Shown piece by piece: positions 45,247-54,647 of a DNA stretch of 64,000 bases. The stretch is from Pseudoalteromonas aurantia (GTDB lineage Bacteria > Pseudomonadota > Gammaproteobacteria > Enterobacterales > Alteromonadaceae), in assembly GCF_005886875.1 (NCBI RefSeq), contig NZ_PNBY01000046.1:1-64000 (forward strand), in the 5' to 3' direction. How positions within the stretch are numbered: the stretch's first letter is position 1; each line of letters begins with the position of its first letter. The notes under the pieces are model-generated. The model worked only from the letters and a program-made list of their open reading frames with translations. It searched no databases and had not been told where the DNA came from. The position numbers and the translations under genes are program-made.

Positions 45247-46472
45247 TGAAAGAGGAAACGCTGAAGGCATTAAAGTCTCATAGCAATCGTTCAAAAGCAC
45301 GGCTATCGAGTATGATGAATTTACCGATCGAACATTGTGCTCAAGGCTGTGAAGTTGTCGATACCCAAGGTGAAACGTACTTAGATTGTGGTGGGTTTGG
45401 CGTCTTTATTTTGGGCCACCGTCACCCTGAAGTGATACACAGTGTCACTGAGCAGCTCAATAAGCTACCAATGAGTAGCAGGACCTTGGTAAATCAAACA
45501 CTAGCGATTGCGAGTCAAAAGTTAGCTGATTTTAGCCCTGCGTCATTAGAATATACTTTTTTTACAAACTCTGGTGCAGAGTCTACAGAGCTGGCTTTAA
45601 AGCTGGCCCGAGCGAATGGCTGCAATAAAATAATAGCACTCACTGGGAGTTATCATGGCAAAACGTTAGGTGCATTAAGTGTGACACATCGAGCGGCTTT
45701 TAGAGCGCCATTTGAGCCTTTGTTTGATGATGTTATTTTTATTGAGCGCGACGATGTGACAGCGCTGTCTAGTTGTTTTGAAAATAGCCAAGATACCTAT
45801 GCAGTTATTCTTGAACCTGTGCAAGGTGAAGGCGGTGTTTATCCGTTATCAGTTGAATTTGTGCGCTTAGTCAGTGAGCTATGTAAAGAGAACAGCGGGC
45901 TGTTTATTGCCGATGAGATCCAGTCGGGTTTGGCCAGAACTGGATATGATTGGGCGATAGACGCCTATCAGGTGACACCGGATATTATGCTGGTAGGGAA
46001 GGGGCTAAGTGGCGGGGTTGTACCTTGCGCTGCAGTGGTCGCGACTGCGGCCGCATTTGAGCCTATTAATAAAGATTTCATGTTGCACAGCAGCACCTTT
46101 GGGGGGTCTCCCATTGCTTTAGCAGCAGCAATTAAAACGCTAGAGATACTGGCTCGGGATAGTATTTCAGAAAAGGCAAAAGCAATCGGTGAAGTCATTG
46201 TTGAAAAGCTCACGTCGCTTGCAGAACCTGCGGGTATCATCGTAAGAGGCAAAGGCTTATTGATAGGCCTTGATGCACAAACCCCAGCGCGCGCAGGGCA
46301 ACTCACTTTATCATTATTACAACACAAAGTTATTACCAGTCATTCGCTGAGTAATGCCACGACCGTGCGACTAACGCCGAGTGCTTTGCTAAGTCATTCT
46401 CAGATTAAACAATTAACCACGGCATGTGCTGCCGCCTTTTCGTCATTAACTGCTATGGAGCAAACATCATGA
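45246..46472 (+). CDS. Class III PLP-dependent aminotransferase
   Basis: The 408-residue fold-type I enzyme is of the acetylornithine/ornithine aminotransferase class. The PLP aspartate lies in LFIADEIQSGLARTGYDW, and the Schiff-base lysine in LVGKGLSGGVVPC. Class III enzymes aminate terminal aldehydes or omega-amines. With the reductase upstream this suggests aldehyde-to-amine conversion, as in alkaloid tailoring pathways such as prodigiosin and tambjamine. The start overlaps the reductase stop, and the end overlaps the next gene by 4 bp. Confidence 0.9.
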   Translation: MKEETLKALKSHSNRSKARLSSMMNLPIEHCAQGCEVVDTQGETYLDCGGFGVFILGHRHPEVIHSVTEQLNKLPMSSRTLVNQTLAIASQKLADFSPASLEYTFFTNSGAESTELALKLARANGCNKIIALTGSYHGKTLGALSVTHRAAFRAPFEPLFDDVIFIERDDVTALSSCFENSQDTYAVILEPVQGEGGVYPLSVEFVRLVSELCKENSGLFIADEIQSGLARTGYDWAIDAYQVTPDIMLVGKGLSGGVVPCAAVVATAAAFEPINKDFMLHSSTFGGSPIALAAAIKTLEILARDSISEKAKAIGEVIVEKLTSLAEPAGIIVRGKGLLIGLDAQTPARAGQLTLSLLQHKVITSHSLSNATTVRLTPSALLSHSQIKQLTTACAAAFSSLTAMEQTS

Positions 46473-46918
46473 GACGCGTCACTATTGAAAAACAATTACC
46501 TGTATCTGCAGAGCAAGCTTATAAAACGATTTCTGATTTGAAACAGTTTGAAAAACACTGTGCAGCTGTGATCAGTATTGATGTGAACAAAATATCTGAT
46601 ACGCAGAGTGACTCAACGTGGAAAGTCCATTTTCATGATGGTGAAATGTGTTGGCGTGAAAAAGACATTTTTAATGACCAAGAACTTACGATAGATTTTA
46701 ATCAGCTTGAAGGTGATGCGGAAGAGTTCTATGGTCGTTGGATCGTGGAGGCCCTGTCTTCAAATCGTGCTAAAGTTTGCTTTGAGGCGTCTTTTTGTAT
46801 GGGGATCCCCACTCTCGCAGATATTCTTGAGCCGATTGCGGAAACGGCGATTACCAACAATATAAATAACATGCTGACCGAGCTATTTATTGCTGAAACA
46901 GAAGGTGAACCTGCGTAA
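46469..46918 (+). CDS. SRPBCC-family protein (polyketide cyclase/START-like)
   Basis: The 149-residue protein has the helix-grip fold start RRVTIEKQLPVSAEQAYKTI. A beta-rich core follows (STWKVHFHDGEMCWREKD, FNQLEGDAEEFYGRW), then a long C-terminal helix. Such domains bind hydrophobic ligands and include aromatases and cyclases. In this cluster a substrate-binding or cyclising role is likely but not shown. ATG at 46469 overlaps the aminotransferase stop as ATGA. Confidence 0.8.
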   Translation: MRRVTIEKQLPVSAEQAYKTISDLKQFEKHCAAVISIDVNKISDTQSDSTWKVHFHDGEMCWREKDIFNDQELTIDFNQLEGDAEEFYGRWIVEALSSNRAKVCFEASFCMGIPTLADILEPIAETAITNNINNMLTELFIAETEGEPA

Positions 46919-48030
46919 TGATTTTAACAGATGCTTACGCGAGCTTAGACAATTTCTTGCCCGGGTTGAAAGAGAAATTAGCGTCGCAAAATTTTAGTGA
47001 TAACGAAGCTGAGCATAGTCCTGTCATCAGTTGGTTTAAAGACAGTGGTGGTTGTCGCTTAATGGTTAAAAAGTGTTATGGAGGCCTCGAGTTAACCCCG
47101 TGGCAAGGTGTTTTGGTTCAGCTTGGGTTAGGGGCATTGTCTCCGTCTTTGGCCATTGGTGCGGGTATGCATCAGTTTTCTATTGCAACATTGCAAGAAA
47201 TGGCTAAAACCAGTACCGGTTTAGAGTCGCTCTTATTAGAGGCAATTGCTAAAAATGATTTGTTGGTGTCATCGGCGTTTAGTGAAGGCAATACGTCTAA
47301 AAGTATCCTTAAAAGCCAGATCATTGCTAAACCAAGTGGAAAAGGGTTTATTGTAACGGGCACTAAAAAGCCCTGTAGTTTAGCCCATGATATGGACTTA
47401 TTAACGGCGAGTGTACGTGTTGAACCTGAAGACACAGACCCTTATTTTGCGGTTGCACTCATTCATAAAGAGAATGACGGCGTTAATGTAGAGCAGTTTT
47501 GGGACGCAAACTTTCTCAAAGCCAGTCAAAGTGAAGCGGTAAAGCTAAATGAGGTGTATGTACCTCATAGTATGCTTGTTAATGTCGATGAGAACATGGC
47601 TTATCACGCGCATATTTGTGGCTTTGTGTGGTTTGAGTTACTGACAACTGCATCGTATCTAGGCATGGTGTACGGGCTTGTGGACGAAGCGAAAAAGCGT
47701 GGGCGCTTGTGTGATCAAGAGACCGTGGCAGCTTATATCAAGCTTGATACGGGGGCGCTTGCACTAAAAGCAATTACGTATGATATGCATGATCAAACGC
47801 AAGATACATTATCGCAAGTGTTAGCCTGTCGCTATCATTTACAAGAGGTGCTAACGCAAGTTACTGCACAGGTAATGGAAAAAGTCGGGGGTCTTAATTA
47901 TATTGGTGATAACTATTTCTCAAGTATAGCGCAGACAATACACGCTTTTAATTTTCACCCGCCTGCTAAGCACAGTATGTTAGCGCCACTGGCCGCATAT
48001 TACGATAATCAACCTTTGGTAATGGTATAA
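46918..48030 (+). CDS. Acyl-CoA dehydrogenase-fold flavoprotein
   Basis: The 370-residue protein has the acyl-CoA dehydrogenase three-part layout: an N-terminal helical domain, a central beta domain (SSAFSEGNTSKS, GFIVTGTKKPCSLAHDMDLL) and a C-terminal helical domain with QVMEKVGGLNYIGDNYF. The catalytic glutamate of ordinary acyl-CoA dehydrogenases is not evident at either usual site, so it may be a specialised desaturase, an oxidase, or a flavin-dependent oxygenase of this fold. It starts at the TGA-ATG junction of the SRPBCC gene. Confidence 0.82.
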   Translation: MILTDAYASLDNFLPGLKEKLASQNFSDNEAEHSPVISWFKDSGGCRLMVKKCYGGLELTPWQGVLVQLGLGALSPSLAIGAGMHQFSIATLQEMAKTSTGLESLLLEAIAKNDLLVSSAFSEGNTSKSILKSQIIAKPSGKGFIVTGTKKPCSLAHDMDLLTASVRVEPEDTDPYFAVALIHKENDGVNVEQFWDANFLKASQSEAVKLNEVYVPHSMLVNVDENMAYHAHICGFVWFELLTTASYLGMVYGLVDEAKKRGRLCDQETVAAYIKLDTGALALKAITYDMHDQTQDTLSQVLACRYHLQEVLTQVTAQVMEKVGGLNYIGDNYFSSIAQTIHAFNFHPPAKHSMLAPLAAYYDNQPLVMV

Positions 48031-48032
48031 AA

Positions 48033-48860
48033 ATGCGAATTGCACTTTCTAATATAGAAAATGTTGCAACTCAAAACGCGATGGTAACGGTATTGCGCCG
48101 TTACCATCGCGATATAAAGTTAGTAATATTAAGTGATCCATACTCCCAAAAAAATGGTGGTTTTTTTACTCAGTTTGCTCGTAATTTACGATTGCGCGGT
48201 ATGGGGTTTGTCAATTACTTGTGTATTAAGATGACCGCAATGCCGATTATGCGTTTTGTTGCGAAGGTGTTTGGTAAAAAGCCTTTACCTAGTATTGAGC
48301 AAGTGTGTGCTGAATATCAGATACTCTGTATTAAAGTGAAAGATATTAATTCAAAAGAAGCTGTGGCTGAGGTAAAGCGCCAGCATATAGATTTATTATC
48401 CATATTTTATTTTGATCAGATTTTACATGAGGTAATGATAGAGGCCCCGAAAATTGGGGTTGTGAATTTCCATCCAGCATTTTTGCCAAGTTGTAGAGGT
48501 TTGTTCCCTATATTGTTTAGTTATTTATATAATGAACAAAAATATGGCTTGTCAGCACATTGGGTGACGAATACAGAAATAGATGCGGGCCCATTAATTG
48601 CGCAATGTGCTATCGAGTGCCATGAGCCAAGCAGTTTACTGCAATTAGATCGTACTGTATGCGATCAATTCACTGTATTTTATCCGCAAGTAATGGCATT
48701 GTTATCTGATGACTTGAATACACTTTCACCGCACTCTAGTGCTACTGAAAGTTATTATTCTTATCCTAATAAAGCACACTTAAAAGAGTTAAAAGTGCGA
48801 CAGTTACCGTTTTTACGTGTAGGTGATATTGCTAAAATGATGTTGGACAGTTCTCAATAA
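48033..48860 (+). CDS. Formyltransferase-family protein
   Basis: The 275-residue protein has the formyl-THF-dependent transferase fold (PurN/Fmt-like). Its active-site signature is GVVNFHPAFLPSCRG (Asn and His), with the downstream aspartate in WVTNTEIDAGPLIAQ. The N-terminal 110 residues are unlike Fmt and PurN, so it is probably a specialised N-formyltransferase acting on a cluster product's amine. It is separated from the acyl-CoA dehydrogenase-like gene by 2 bp. Confidence 0.85.
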   Translation: MRIALSNIENVATQNAMVTVLRRYHRDIKLVILSDPYSQKNGGFFTQFARNLRLRGMGFVNYLCIKMTAMPIMRFVAKVFGKKPLPSIEQVCAEYQILCIKVKDINSKEAVAEVKRQHIDLLSIFYFDQILHEVMIEAPKIGVVNFHPAFLPSCRGLFPILFSYLYNEQKYGLSAHWVTNTEIDAGPLIAQCAIECHEPSSLLQLDRTVCDQFTVFYPQVMALLSDDLNTLSPHSSATESYYSYPNKAHLKELKVRQLPFLRVGDIAKMMLDSSQ

Positions 48861-48952
48861 GGCCGTTCGAGCTAATTACATTAAGCATAAATTTATGCCT
48901 ATCGTGGGCGTTGAGTCTTTAAACGGTCATTTTGATACAACAAGGAACCACA

Positions 48953-50008
48953 GTGAAGTTACTCGTTCTCTTACTTAATGTTTTATGGTGCAGCTATGTT
49001 GTTGCGGCGGATGAAAAAAAGTCACTGCCTATCGCGGCATATACTTTAAAACTTGAGCCAGGTTATACACAAATGCGCGCCGTGACGGGCAAAGTCATTA
49101 AGCAACATGAAGCAAGTTTGAGCTTCGAGTTTTCAGGTAAGGTTCAATCGATACACTTTGATCAAGGTGATTGGGTTGATGCAGGGCAAGTGATCGCCAC
49201 CCAAGACACCCAGCTCCTTGAAATTGAAAAGTTGCAATTGGAAGCAGAGAAAGCAAAGCTCTATGCGCAATTAAAATTGGCGAAAATAGAGCAAAAACGA
49301 TTTGAGAAACTGAGTAAAAAGAATTATTCGGCAGCCCAGCAACTTGATGAATTGACTACAAAAATTGAAGTTATTTCAGCTGAACATGCGTTATTGGATG
49401 CTAATTTACAGTCTGTAGCAATTAGACTGAACAAGTCACAATTAATAGCTCCGTTTTCAGGATTGATAGCGCAAAGGCATGTACATTTGGGGGAAATTGC
49501 AAGTCCTAGTAAGACGATGGTGACGTTATTCGAACAGAACAAATCTCAAGTTGTTTTAGGCGTGCCTATGTCTTTACAACACTCGATTAATGACACTATG
49601 ACGGTTGCCGTATCACAAGAACAATACCGCGCAAAATTATTGAGCCGTGGTGCACAAGTTGATAGCTTATCGCGTACCTTGATGATGCGCTTTGAATTGC
49701 CAGACGACGCGCGGGTTTATGCAGGTGAACTTGCACGTATGGTCATAACCACTTTTACAGAACAACCTGGTTTTTGGATCCCACTGAGCGCTTTAACAGA
49801 CGGAGTACGAGGTACTTGGCAAGTATATGGTGTAAAAGATCAAACAATAAACTCAATTGGGGTAAATGTGCACTATACCGATGGAGAATATGCCTATGTG
49901 AGTGGGGCATTGAGTGAGCATCCTGTGATTGTGGCGAATGGATTACACAAAGTAGCTGCGGATATTAAGGTAGAAGTCGTTCAAACGCTTAGTAGCCGGA
50001 GTTTGTAG
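48953..50008 (+). CDS. Periplasmic adaptor of an RND efflux system (HlyD/MFP family)
   Basis: The 351-residue protein has a signal peptide (about 1-21, KLLVLLLNVLWCSYVVAADE) and a membrane-fusion adaptor with lipoyl halves and alpha-hairpin (VQSIHFDQGDWVDAGQVIAT, LIAPFSGLIAQRHVHLGEIA). GTG at 48953 is preferred, because AAGGAA precedes it and the signal peptide starts there; a TTG frame opens 21 bases earlier. The pump gene follows after 1 bp. No outer-membrane factor is encoded here, so a TolC from elsewhere would be needed. Confidence 0.87.
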   Translation: MKLLVLLLNVLWCSYVVAADEKKSLPIAAYTLKLEPGYTQMRAVTGKVIKQHEASLSFEFSGKVQSIHFDQGDWVDAGQVIATQDTQLLEIEKLQLEAEKAKLYAQLKLAKIEQKRFEKLSKKNYSAAQQLDELTTKIEVISAEHALLDANLQSVAIRLNKSQLIAPFSGLIAQRHVHLGEIASPSKTMVTLFEQNKSQVVLGVPMSLQHSINDTMTVAVSQEQYRAKLLSRGAQVDSLSRTLMMRFELPDDARVYAGELARMVITTFTEQPGFWIPLSALTDGVRGTWQVYGVKDQTINSIGVNVHYTDGEYAYVSGALSEHPVIVANGLHKVAADIKVEVVQTLSSRSL

Positions 50009-50009
50009 T

Positions 50010-53000
50010 ATGCCGTTTTTATTTTCCAACGGTCGATTGCAAGCGTTAGTGATTGCACTGCTGATTGTGACTGGCTTTTCAGCGCTGAATAATTTACCGC
50101 GTAGCGAAGACCCCAGGATCATTAATCGATTTGCCATTATTTCCACTTATTTGCCCGGCGCAACAGCAAGCCGTGTTGAAGCTCAAGTAACTGAAAAGCT
50201 GGAGCTAAAGCTTAAGTCTCAAGCCGAAATAAAAAATATGATTGGCATGTCGCGTGCTGGTATATCGGTTATCAGCATTGAATTAAAAGATGAAGTGACA
50301 GAGGTGATCCCGGTATGGTCCAGGTTACGGGATTTGCTCGCCGATGCGCAATCTCAGCTACCTGAGCAGGCGAGTTTACCTGTGCTTGAAGACGATAGAG
50401 GTTACGCTTATACCAAAATTGTTGCCATTACTGGTAAGGAGAGTCAATCGTCGTTAATGAGCTTGAATCGCTATGCGAAAGAGTTAAAAAACCAGCTTAC
50501 CAATACCTCTGGTGTTGAGGTTGTGCATTTATTCGGAGGAATTGAAGAGGAGATCAGAGTTACCTACGATACAGACAAAGCGGCAATCGCAGGTGTGTCG
50601 TTGCAGCACATCGCTGATGCTATTCGAGGCGCAGACCCAAAAGTAGCCGCGGGGGCATTGATCAATAGTCAAGCGCACTTGCAGATTGAATTAAGTGGTA
50701 CGTTTGACTCATTGGCACGTATTGCGGCGATCCCACTGTCTAGTAATGATGATATTGCACAATTTGTATTGGCTGATGTGGCAACGGTTAGTCGAGAGGT
50801 GCGCTCACCTCGCAGGGAAATAGCACTGGTTAATGGTCAGCAAGGGATTTTTTTAGGAATAAGAATGCAGCCCGATTTTCGGGTAGATCGTTGGTCAGAA
50901 ATGATTGACGATAGTTTAGATCGTTTTGAAAAATCGCTGCCTAATAGCATTAATTTACACAATGTATTTGATCAAAAAGTCTATACCGAAGCGCGGCTCG
51001 GTGAATTAATTGAGAATATTGCCGTTGGGTTCGTACTGATCCTCACCGTATTGTTATTAACTTTGGGGTTTAAAGCGGCCGTTATTGTTGGCATCGCATT
51101 ACCGTTAACGGTGTTGTTTACGCTTGGTTGTATGAATATGTATGGGTTACCTATTCATCAAATGTCAGTGACTGGATTAGTGGTAGCACTGGGGATCATG
51201 GTAGATAATGCGATTGTTATCACTGACTCAATTGCACGTTTCCGACAACAGGGAATGACGGCTTTAAAGGCAGTGGAAAAAGCGGTCAATCATTTCTGGC
51301 TACCTCTACTGAGTTCCACTTTGACAACTATTTTAGCCTTTGCGCCCATAGTACTTATGCCGGGACAATCAGGTGAATTTGTTGGCGGAATAGCGTTGAG
51401 CGTTATTTTTGCTTTAGTGGGTTCTTATGTCATCTCTCACTCACTTATTGCAGTTTTTGCGGGGCGGTTTCTGCCTGACAAGAACCAGCAGGGCATATTT
51501 CATAATGGTATTTGTTTACCGCGTCTCTCTGAGCGCTTCAAAGCGTTGTTGTATTTCGCTATTGAGCGCCCAAGAAGAACCATTTTAGTGGTAATGATAC
51601 TCCCTATTGCTGGTTTTTTTGGTGCTAGTCAACTAACGGAACAGTTTTTCCCCTCGGCTGATAGAGACATGTTTCATATTGAGGTGAGGCTATCGGCTAA
51701 TAGTAGTATTGCTGCGACACGAAGAAATGTGGCGCAGATGTCGGAATTTATCCTTGAGCATGAGGGAATAGAGCAATTAAACTGGATGGTTGGTAATAAT
51801 ATCCCCTTGTTCTATTACAATTTAATGCAGCGTGATAAAGGCGCAAAAAATTATGCACAAGCTATGGTGAAGGTAACAGACTTTGAAACAGCCAATACAC
51901 TCATCAAAAAGCTGCAATATGGATTAGATAGAGAGTTTCCTCAAGCGCAAACACTGGTGCGCAAACTAGAGCAAGGGCCGCCGTTTAATGCGCCGATAGA
52001 ATTGCGAGTCTATGGGCCTAATTTATCGGTATTAGGTGAAATAGGGCAAAGTTTGCGCTCAGAACTCATTGCACATCAGCAAATAACACACACAAGAACG
52101 ACTTTGGAGTCGGGCAGTGCAAAGGTAGTGCTAAATGCAGATGAGTCTCTCCTAAGCCACACTGGTGTGAAGTTAACCGATATTGCGACTGTACTCCAAG
52201 CCCAGTTAGAAGGGGTCGTTGTGGCATCGCTTCTTGAGAAAACAGAAACAGTACCTGTTAGGTTGCGTACTTCACAAGCGCAGAGTAACTCAATAGACGA
52301 TTTATACGCGACTCAGTTTATGAGTGCTCAACCATTGTTGTTAGGCACATTTGCGCAAGTTAACTTAAAACCTGAACAAAGTACGATTCATCGTCGCAAT
52401 GGCGAACGGGTCAATGTTGTTGAAGCCTTTCTTGAGACGGGCGTCTTACCACAAGCAGTACTAAATGAAATCCAGCAACAATTGCAAGCGGTACAGCACA
52501 CACTGCCGGCGGGGTACCGTATTGAAATAGGCGGGGAGTCACAACAACGAGATGAAGCTGTTGGCGTATTACTGGGGCAAGTAGGGGTTATCGCGGTGCT
52601 GCTTATTACTATATTAGTATTAACGTTTAACTCTTTCACTACAACGTTGGTCATACTCGTGACGGCGGTACAGTCAGCTCTGCTTGGCTTATTGAGTGTG
52701 TATATTGCAGGCTATCCGTTTGGTTTTACCGTGATCATTGCATTGTTAGGCTTAATGGGATTAGCCATTAACGCGGCAATCGTTATTTTATCTGAGTTAA
52801 AAGCCAATAATGCTGGTAGCGATGTGCAAAAAGTGGTGCACAGTGTGATGACCTGTACGCGCCATATTAGTTCTACGACCATTACGACAGTTGGTGGGTT
52901 TATGCCTCTAATTTTGGCTGGAGGTGGCTTCTGGCCGCCCTTTGCTGTTGCGATAGCGGGTGGTACAGTATTGACGACGGTGTTGTCTTTTTTCTTTGTG

Positions 53001-53075
53001 CCTGCAGTGTATAAATTATGTATAAAAGCTGCACCTTTAAGCGATATAGAGCCTGTAGTCATGAGCAGCAAGTAA
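50010..53075 (+). CDS. RND-family efflux pump, inner-membrane component
   Basis: The 1021-residue HAE1-type transporter has twelve helices and two large periplasmic loops. Helix 4 reads VALGIMVDNAIVITDSIARF, so only one of the two adjacent aspartates of AcrB (D407/D408) is kept. It is the last gene of the reductase-to-formyltransferase unit and ends before a strong terminator. The context suggests it exports the product of the preceding enzymes. Confidence 0.9.
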   Translation: MPFLFSNGRLQALVIALLIVTGFSALNNLPRSEDPRIINRFAIISTYLPGATASRVEAQVTEKLELKLKSQAEIKNMIGMSRAGISVISIELKDEVTEVIPVWSRLRDLLADAQSQLPEQASLPVLEDDRGYAYTKIVAITGKESQSSLMSLNRYAKELKNQLTNTSGVEVVHLFGGIEEEIRVTYDTDKAAIAGVSLQHIADAIRGADPKVAAGALINSQAHLQIELSGTFDSLARIAAIPLSSNDDIAQFVLADVATVSREVRSPRREIALVNGQQGIFLGIRMQPDFRVDRWSEMIDDSLDRFEKSLPNSINLHNVFDQKVYTEARLGELIENIAVGFVLILTVLLLTLGFKAAVIVGIALPLTVLFTLGCMNMYGLPIHQMSVTGLVVALGIMVDNAIVITDSIARFRQQGMTALKAVEKAVNHFWLPLLSSTLTTILAFAPIVLMPGQSGEFVGGIALSVIFALVGSYVISHSLIAVFAGRFLPDKNQQGIFHNGICLPRLSERFKALLYFAIERPRRTILVVMILPIAGFFGASQLTEQFFPSADRDMFHIEVRLSANSSIAATRRNVAQMSEFILEHEGIEQLNWMVGNNIPLFYYNLMQRDKGAKNYAQAMVKVTDFETANTLIKKLQYGLDREFPQAQTLVRKLEQGPPFNAPIELRVYGPNLSVLGEIGQSLRSELIAHQQITHTRTTLESGSAKVVLNADESLLSHTGVKLTDIATVLQAQLEGVVVASLLEKTETVPVRLRTSQAQSNSIDDLYATQFMSAQPLLLGTFAQVNLKPEQSTIHRRNGERVNVVEAFLETGVLPQAVLNEIQQQLQAVQHTLPAGYRIEIGGESQQRDEAVGVLLGQVGVIAVLLITILVLTFNSFTTTLVILVTAVQSALLGLLSVYIAGYPFGFTVIIALLGLMGLAINAAIVILSELKANNAGSDVQKVVHSVMTCTRHISSTTITTVGGFMPLILAGGGFWPPFAVAIAGGTVLTTVLSFFFVPAVYKLCIKAAPLSDIEPVVMSSK

Positions 53076-53237
53076 ATGGGCTTATGAGGGGTTAACAACA
53101 TAAGTGCGTTTATTGAATAATAACACTTCGTATTTTTCGATGTTATTAACTGTAATAATATGATTTTATTTTATTATCAGACAGGTAAACTGGCTTTGTT
53201 TTCACACTTATCCCTCATCACTACCCATGATGTGTTT

Positions 53238-53265
53238 GGCCGCTTTTGCGGCCTTTTTTCTTTTT
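53238..53265 (+). terminator. Strong Rho-independent terminator after the RND operon
   Basis: GGCCGC-TTTT-GCGGCC is followed by TTTTTTCTTTTT. It lies 163 bp after the pump gene stop and closes the seven-gene unit. Confidence 0.93.
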
Positions 53266-53450
53266 AGCATATTATTTATATTTAGTGCTTAGTGCTTGTC
53301 TACACATAAGGATAATACGCAAATATCTGTACTTAATATGGTATGAGTTTTGAAATTGGTCAGCGAAATACTTTTTGGGAACACCATGAATATTTAGTTG
53401 GCTGATACGTTTGATATGCATTTAGGTGAATTTGTGAATAAGGTTATTTA

Positions 53451-53489
53451 GAGAATATGTATCAGCGCTATGTGCTAATACATATTCTC
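53451..53489. repeat. 12-bp inverted repeat next to the chaperone remnant
   Basis: GAGAATATGTAT (53451-53462) pairs perfectly with ATACATATTCTC (53478-53489) around a 15-base centre. It lies 9 bp past the 3' end of the decayed chaperone-like gene (minus strand), so it may be its terminator, though no T-run follows. Confidence 0.6.
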
Positions 53490-53498
53490 ACGCGTTTA

Positions 53499-53924
53499 TT
53501 ACTCTGTTTCTACTGCATCTGGCTTCATGCCAAGTTGCGCTGATATAACACTATCAAGGTTTTGAACTTGAGTAAGCACAAGCGATAGATCCATTGTTTG
53601 GTCTTCTATTTTGAAAATTGCGTGTTGTTCTTACGTATAAATCAACGAAAGTCCTAATGAGTCAGCGATTTTCTGAGCAACGACATAGGTTGGCAGTTTA
53701 GCCACAACTTCACCGGTTAATGTATACGTCTCATGAGAATTAAGCTCTGCTACTTGGTCGCCAACGTAAAGTGCAGGGGATAGAACTGTTCCTTCACCTT
53801 TTGCAAAAGATTGGCCGTTTGAAAGGAATGTGTGATTCGATAATTGCACAGGCTCTGCAATCAAGATTTCCTCTGCTGTTACTTGTGCCATAAAAACGAG
53901 CGCTGGGATTAATAATGCTTTCAT
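53499..53924 (-). pseudogene. Protease external chaperone-like gene (ORF2-like), nonsense mutation
   Basis: The frame starts MKALLIPALVFMAQVTAEE, a signal peptide, and runs 97 codons to a TAA at 53631. The same frame then continues without further stop for about 43 codons (EQHAIFKIEDQTMDLSL, NLDSVISAQLGMKPDAVE) to 53499. The full length of about 141 residues, secretion signal and position just after a P-domain protease gene match ORF2, the external chaperone of the Aeromonas kexin-like protease ASP. That equivalence is inferred from size, signal and order. Confidence 0.6.
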
Positions 53925-53927
53925 AAT

Positions 53928-54545
53928 TTATCTCCTATTTATGACCGATGAAACGGATTTTCCAAGAAGTAAGTGTGCCATCTTCTTGGTTATTTCTATG
54001 TGTAAAGTGTACGTTAGGCTTGCCTGATGCTGAAAGACTAAAGGTGAATTTTCATTTTGGCCTTGCGTATCAATGAGGCGTAACGTCCATAAGCCGTTAG
54101 CTGACTCGCCATAGAAGTTATGAGACAGTATTTGAGTTTCGGTAAAACCTGAACGACCAAAAATAGTCCCAGTACGCGGTGTCATGACTACACTACGTGT
54201 CCCTGATGGAGATATGAGCTCTACGGCAACATCTCGGTTGTTTGTATGATCAGTATTTAGCTGAATTTGAACGGTTTCTACAGTGAGTTCTTCTGGTTGT
54301 TCAAAATGGCTGTCAACATCCGTCAGTGTGCCGTCAGGGATCAGGATATTGGCAACAGTAGTGTGCCAATCGGTGATCTTTAAAGGTGGTAGAGCTGCCT
54401 TTAAAGGGTTTGCGGTTTTATTGACTGACTCTAAGTCGTTACCAATACTGTTGCCGGTGATATATGTTTGATCTCTTGATCTCTTGAACTCGGTCACTTT
54501 TCTTCTCAAATATCTGCTTTTCTCTCGCGCGCTACTTTGCACCAA
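53928..54545 (-). pseudogene. Kexin-like serine protease remnant: P/Homo B domain only
   Basis: The frame of 205 codons holds a proprotein convertase P domain (about 60-165): ADLP-like ALPPLKITDWHTTVAN, TVETVQIQLNTDHTNNRDV, VELISPSGTRSVVMTPRTG and NGLWTLRLID. No signal peptide, prosegment or subtilisin catalytic domain precedes it, and the first 50 residues look basic and unrelated. It is the C-terminal end of a secreted protease whose catalytic part is deleted. The chaperone-like gene follows after 3 bp. Confidence 0.7.
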
Positions 54546-54647
54546 ATTGTTGATGCTGGTTTTATGTTCACTGGTTCAGAGTTAATTAAATATATCAGCG
54601 TAAAATGCGACTTCTTTGAAAAAAGCAAACTAGAAAGTAGTGTTGTT

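Larger units (their letters stand above)
53076..53498. other. Region between the RND operon and the protease remnant
   Basis: This stretch of about 420 bp holds the operon terminator (53238-53265) and a 12-bp inverted repeat (53451-53489). A 20-codon frame starts at 53343 (MSFEIGQRNTFWEHHEYLVG) with no recognised similarity. The rest shows no coding signal that I can support. Confidence 0.5.

Noticed and set aside
44230..53075. A tambjamine or prodigiosin gene cluster
   Set aside because: Some enzyme types match, but there are no bipyrrole-forming genes, no condensing enzyme and no acyl-CoA ligase in the unit.
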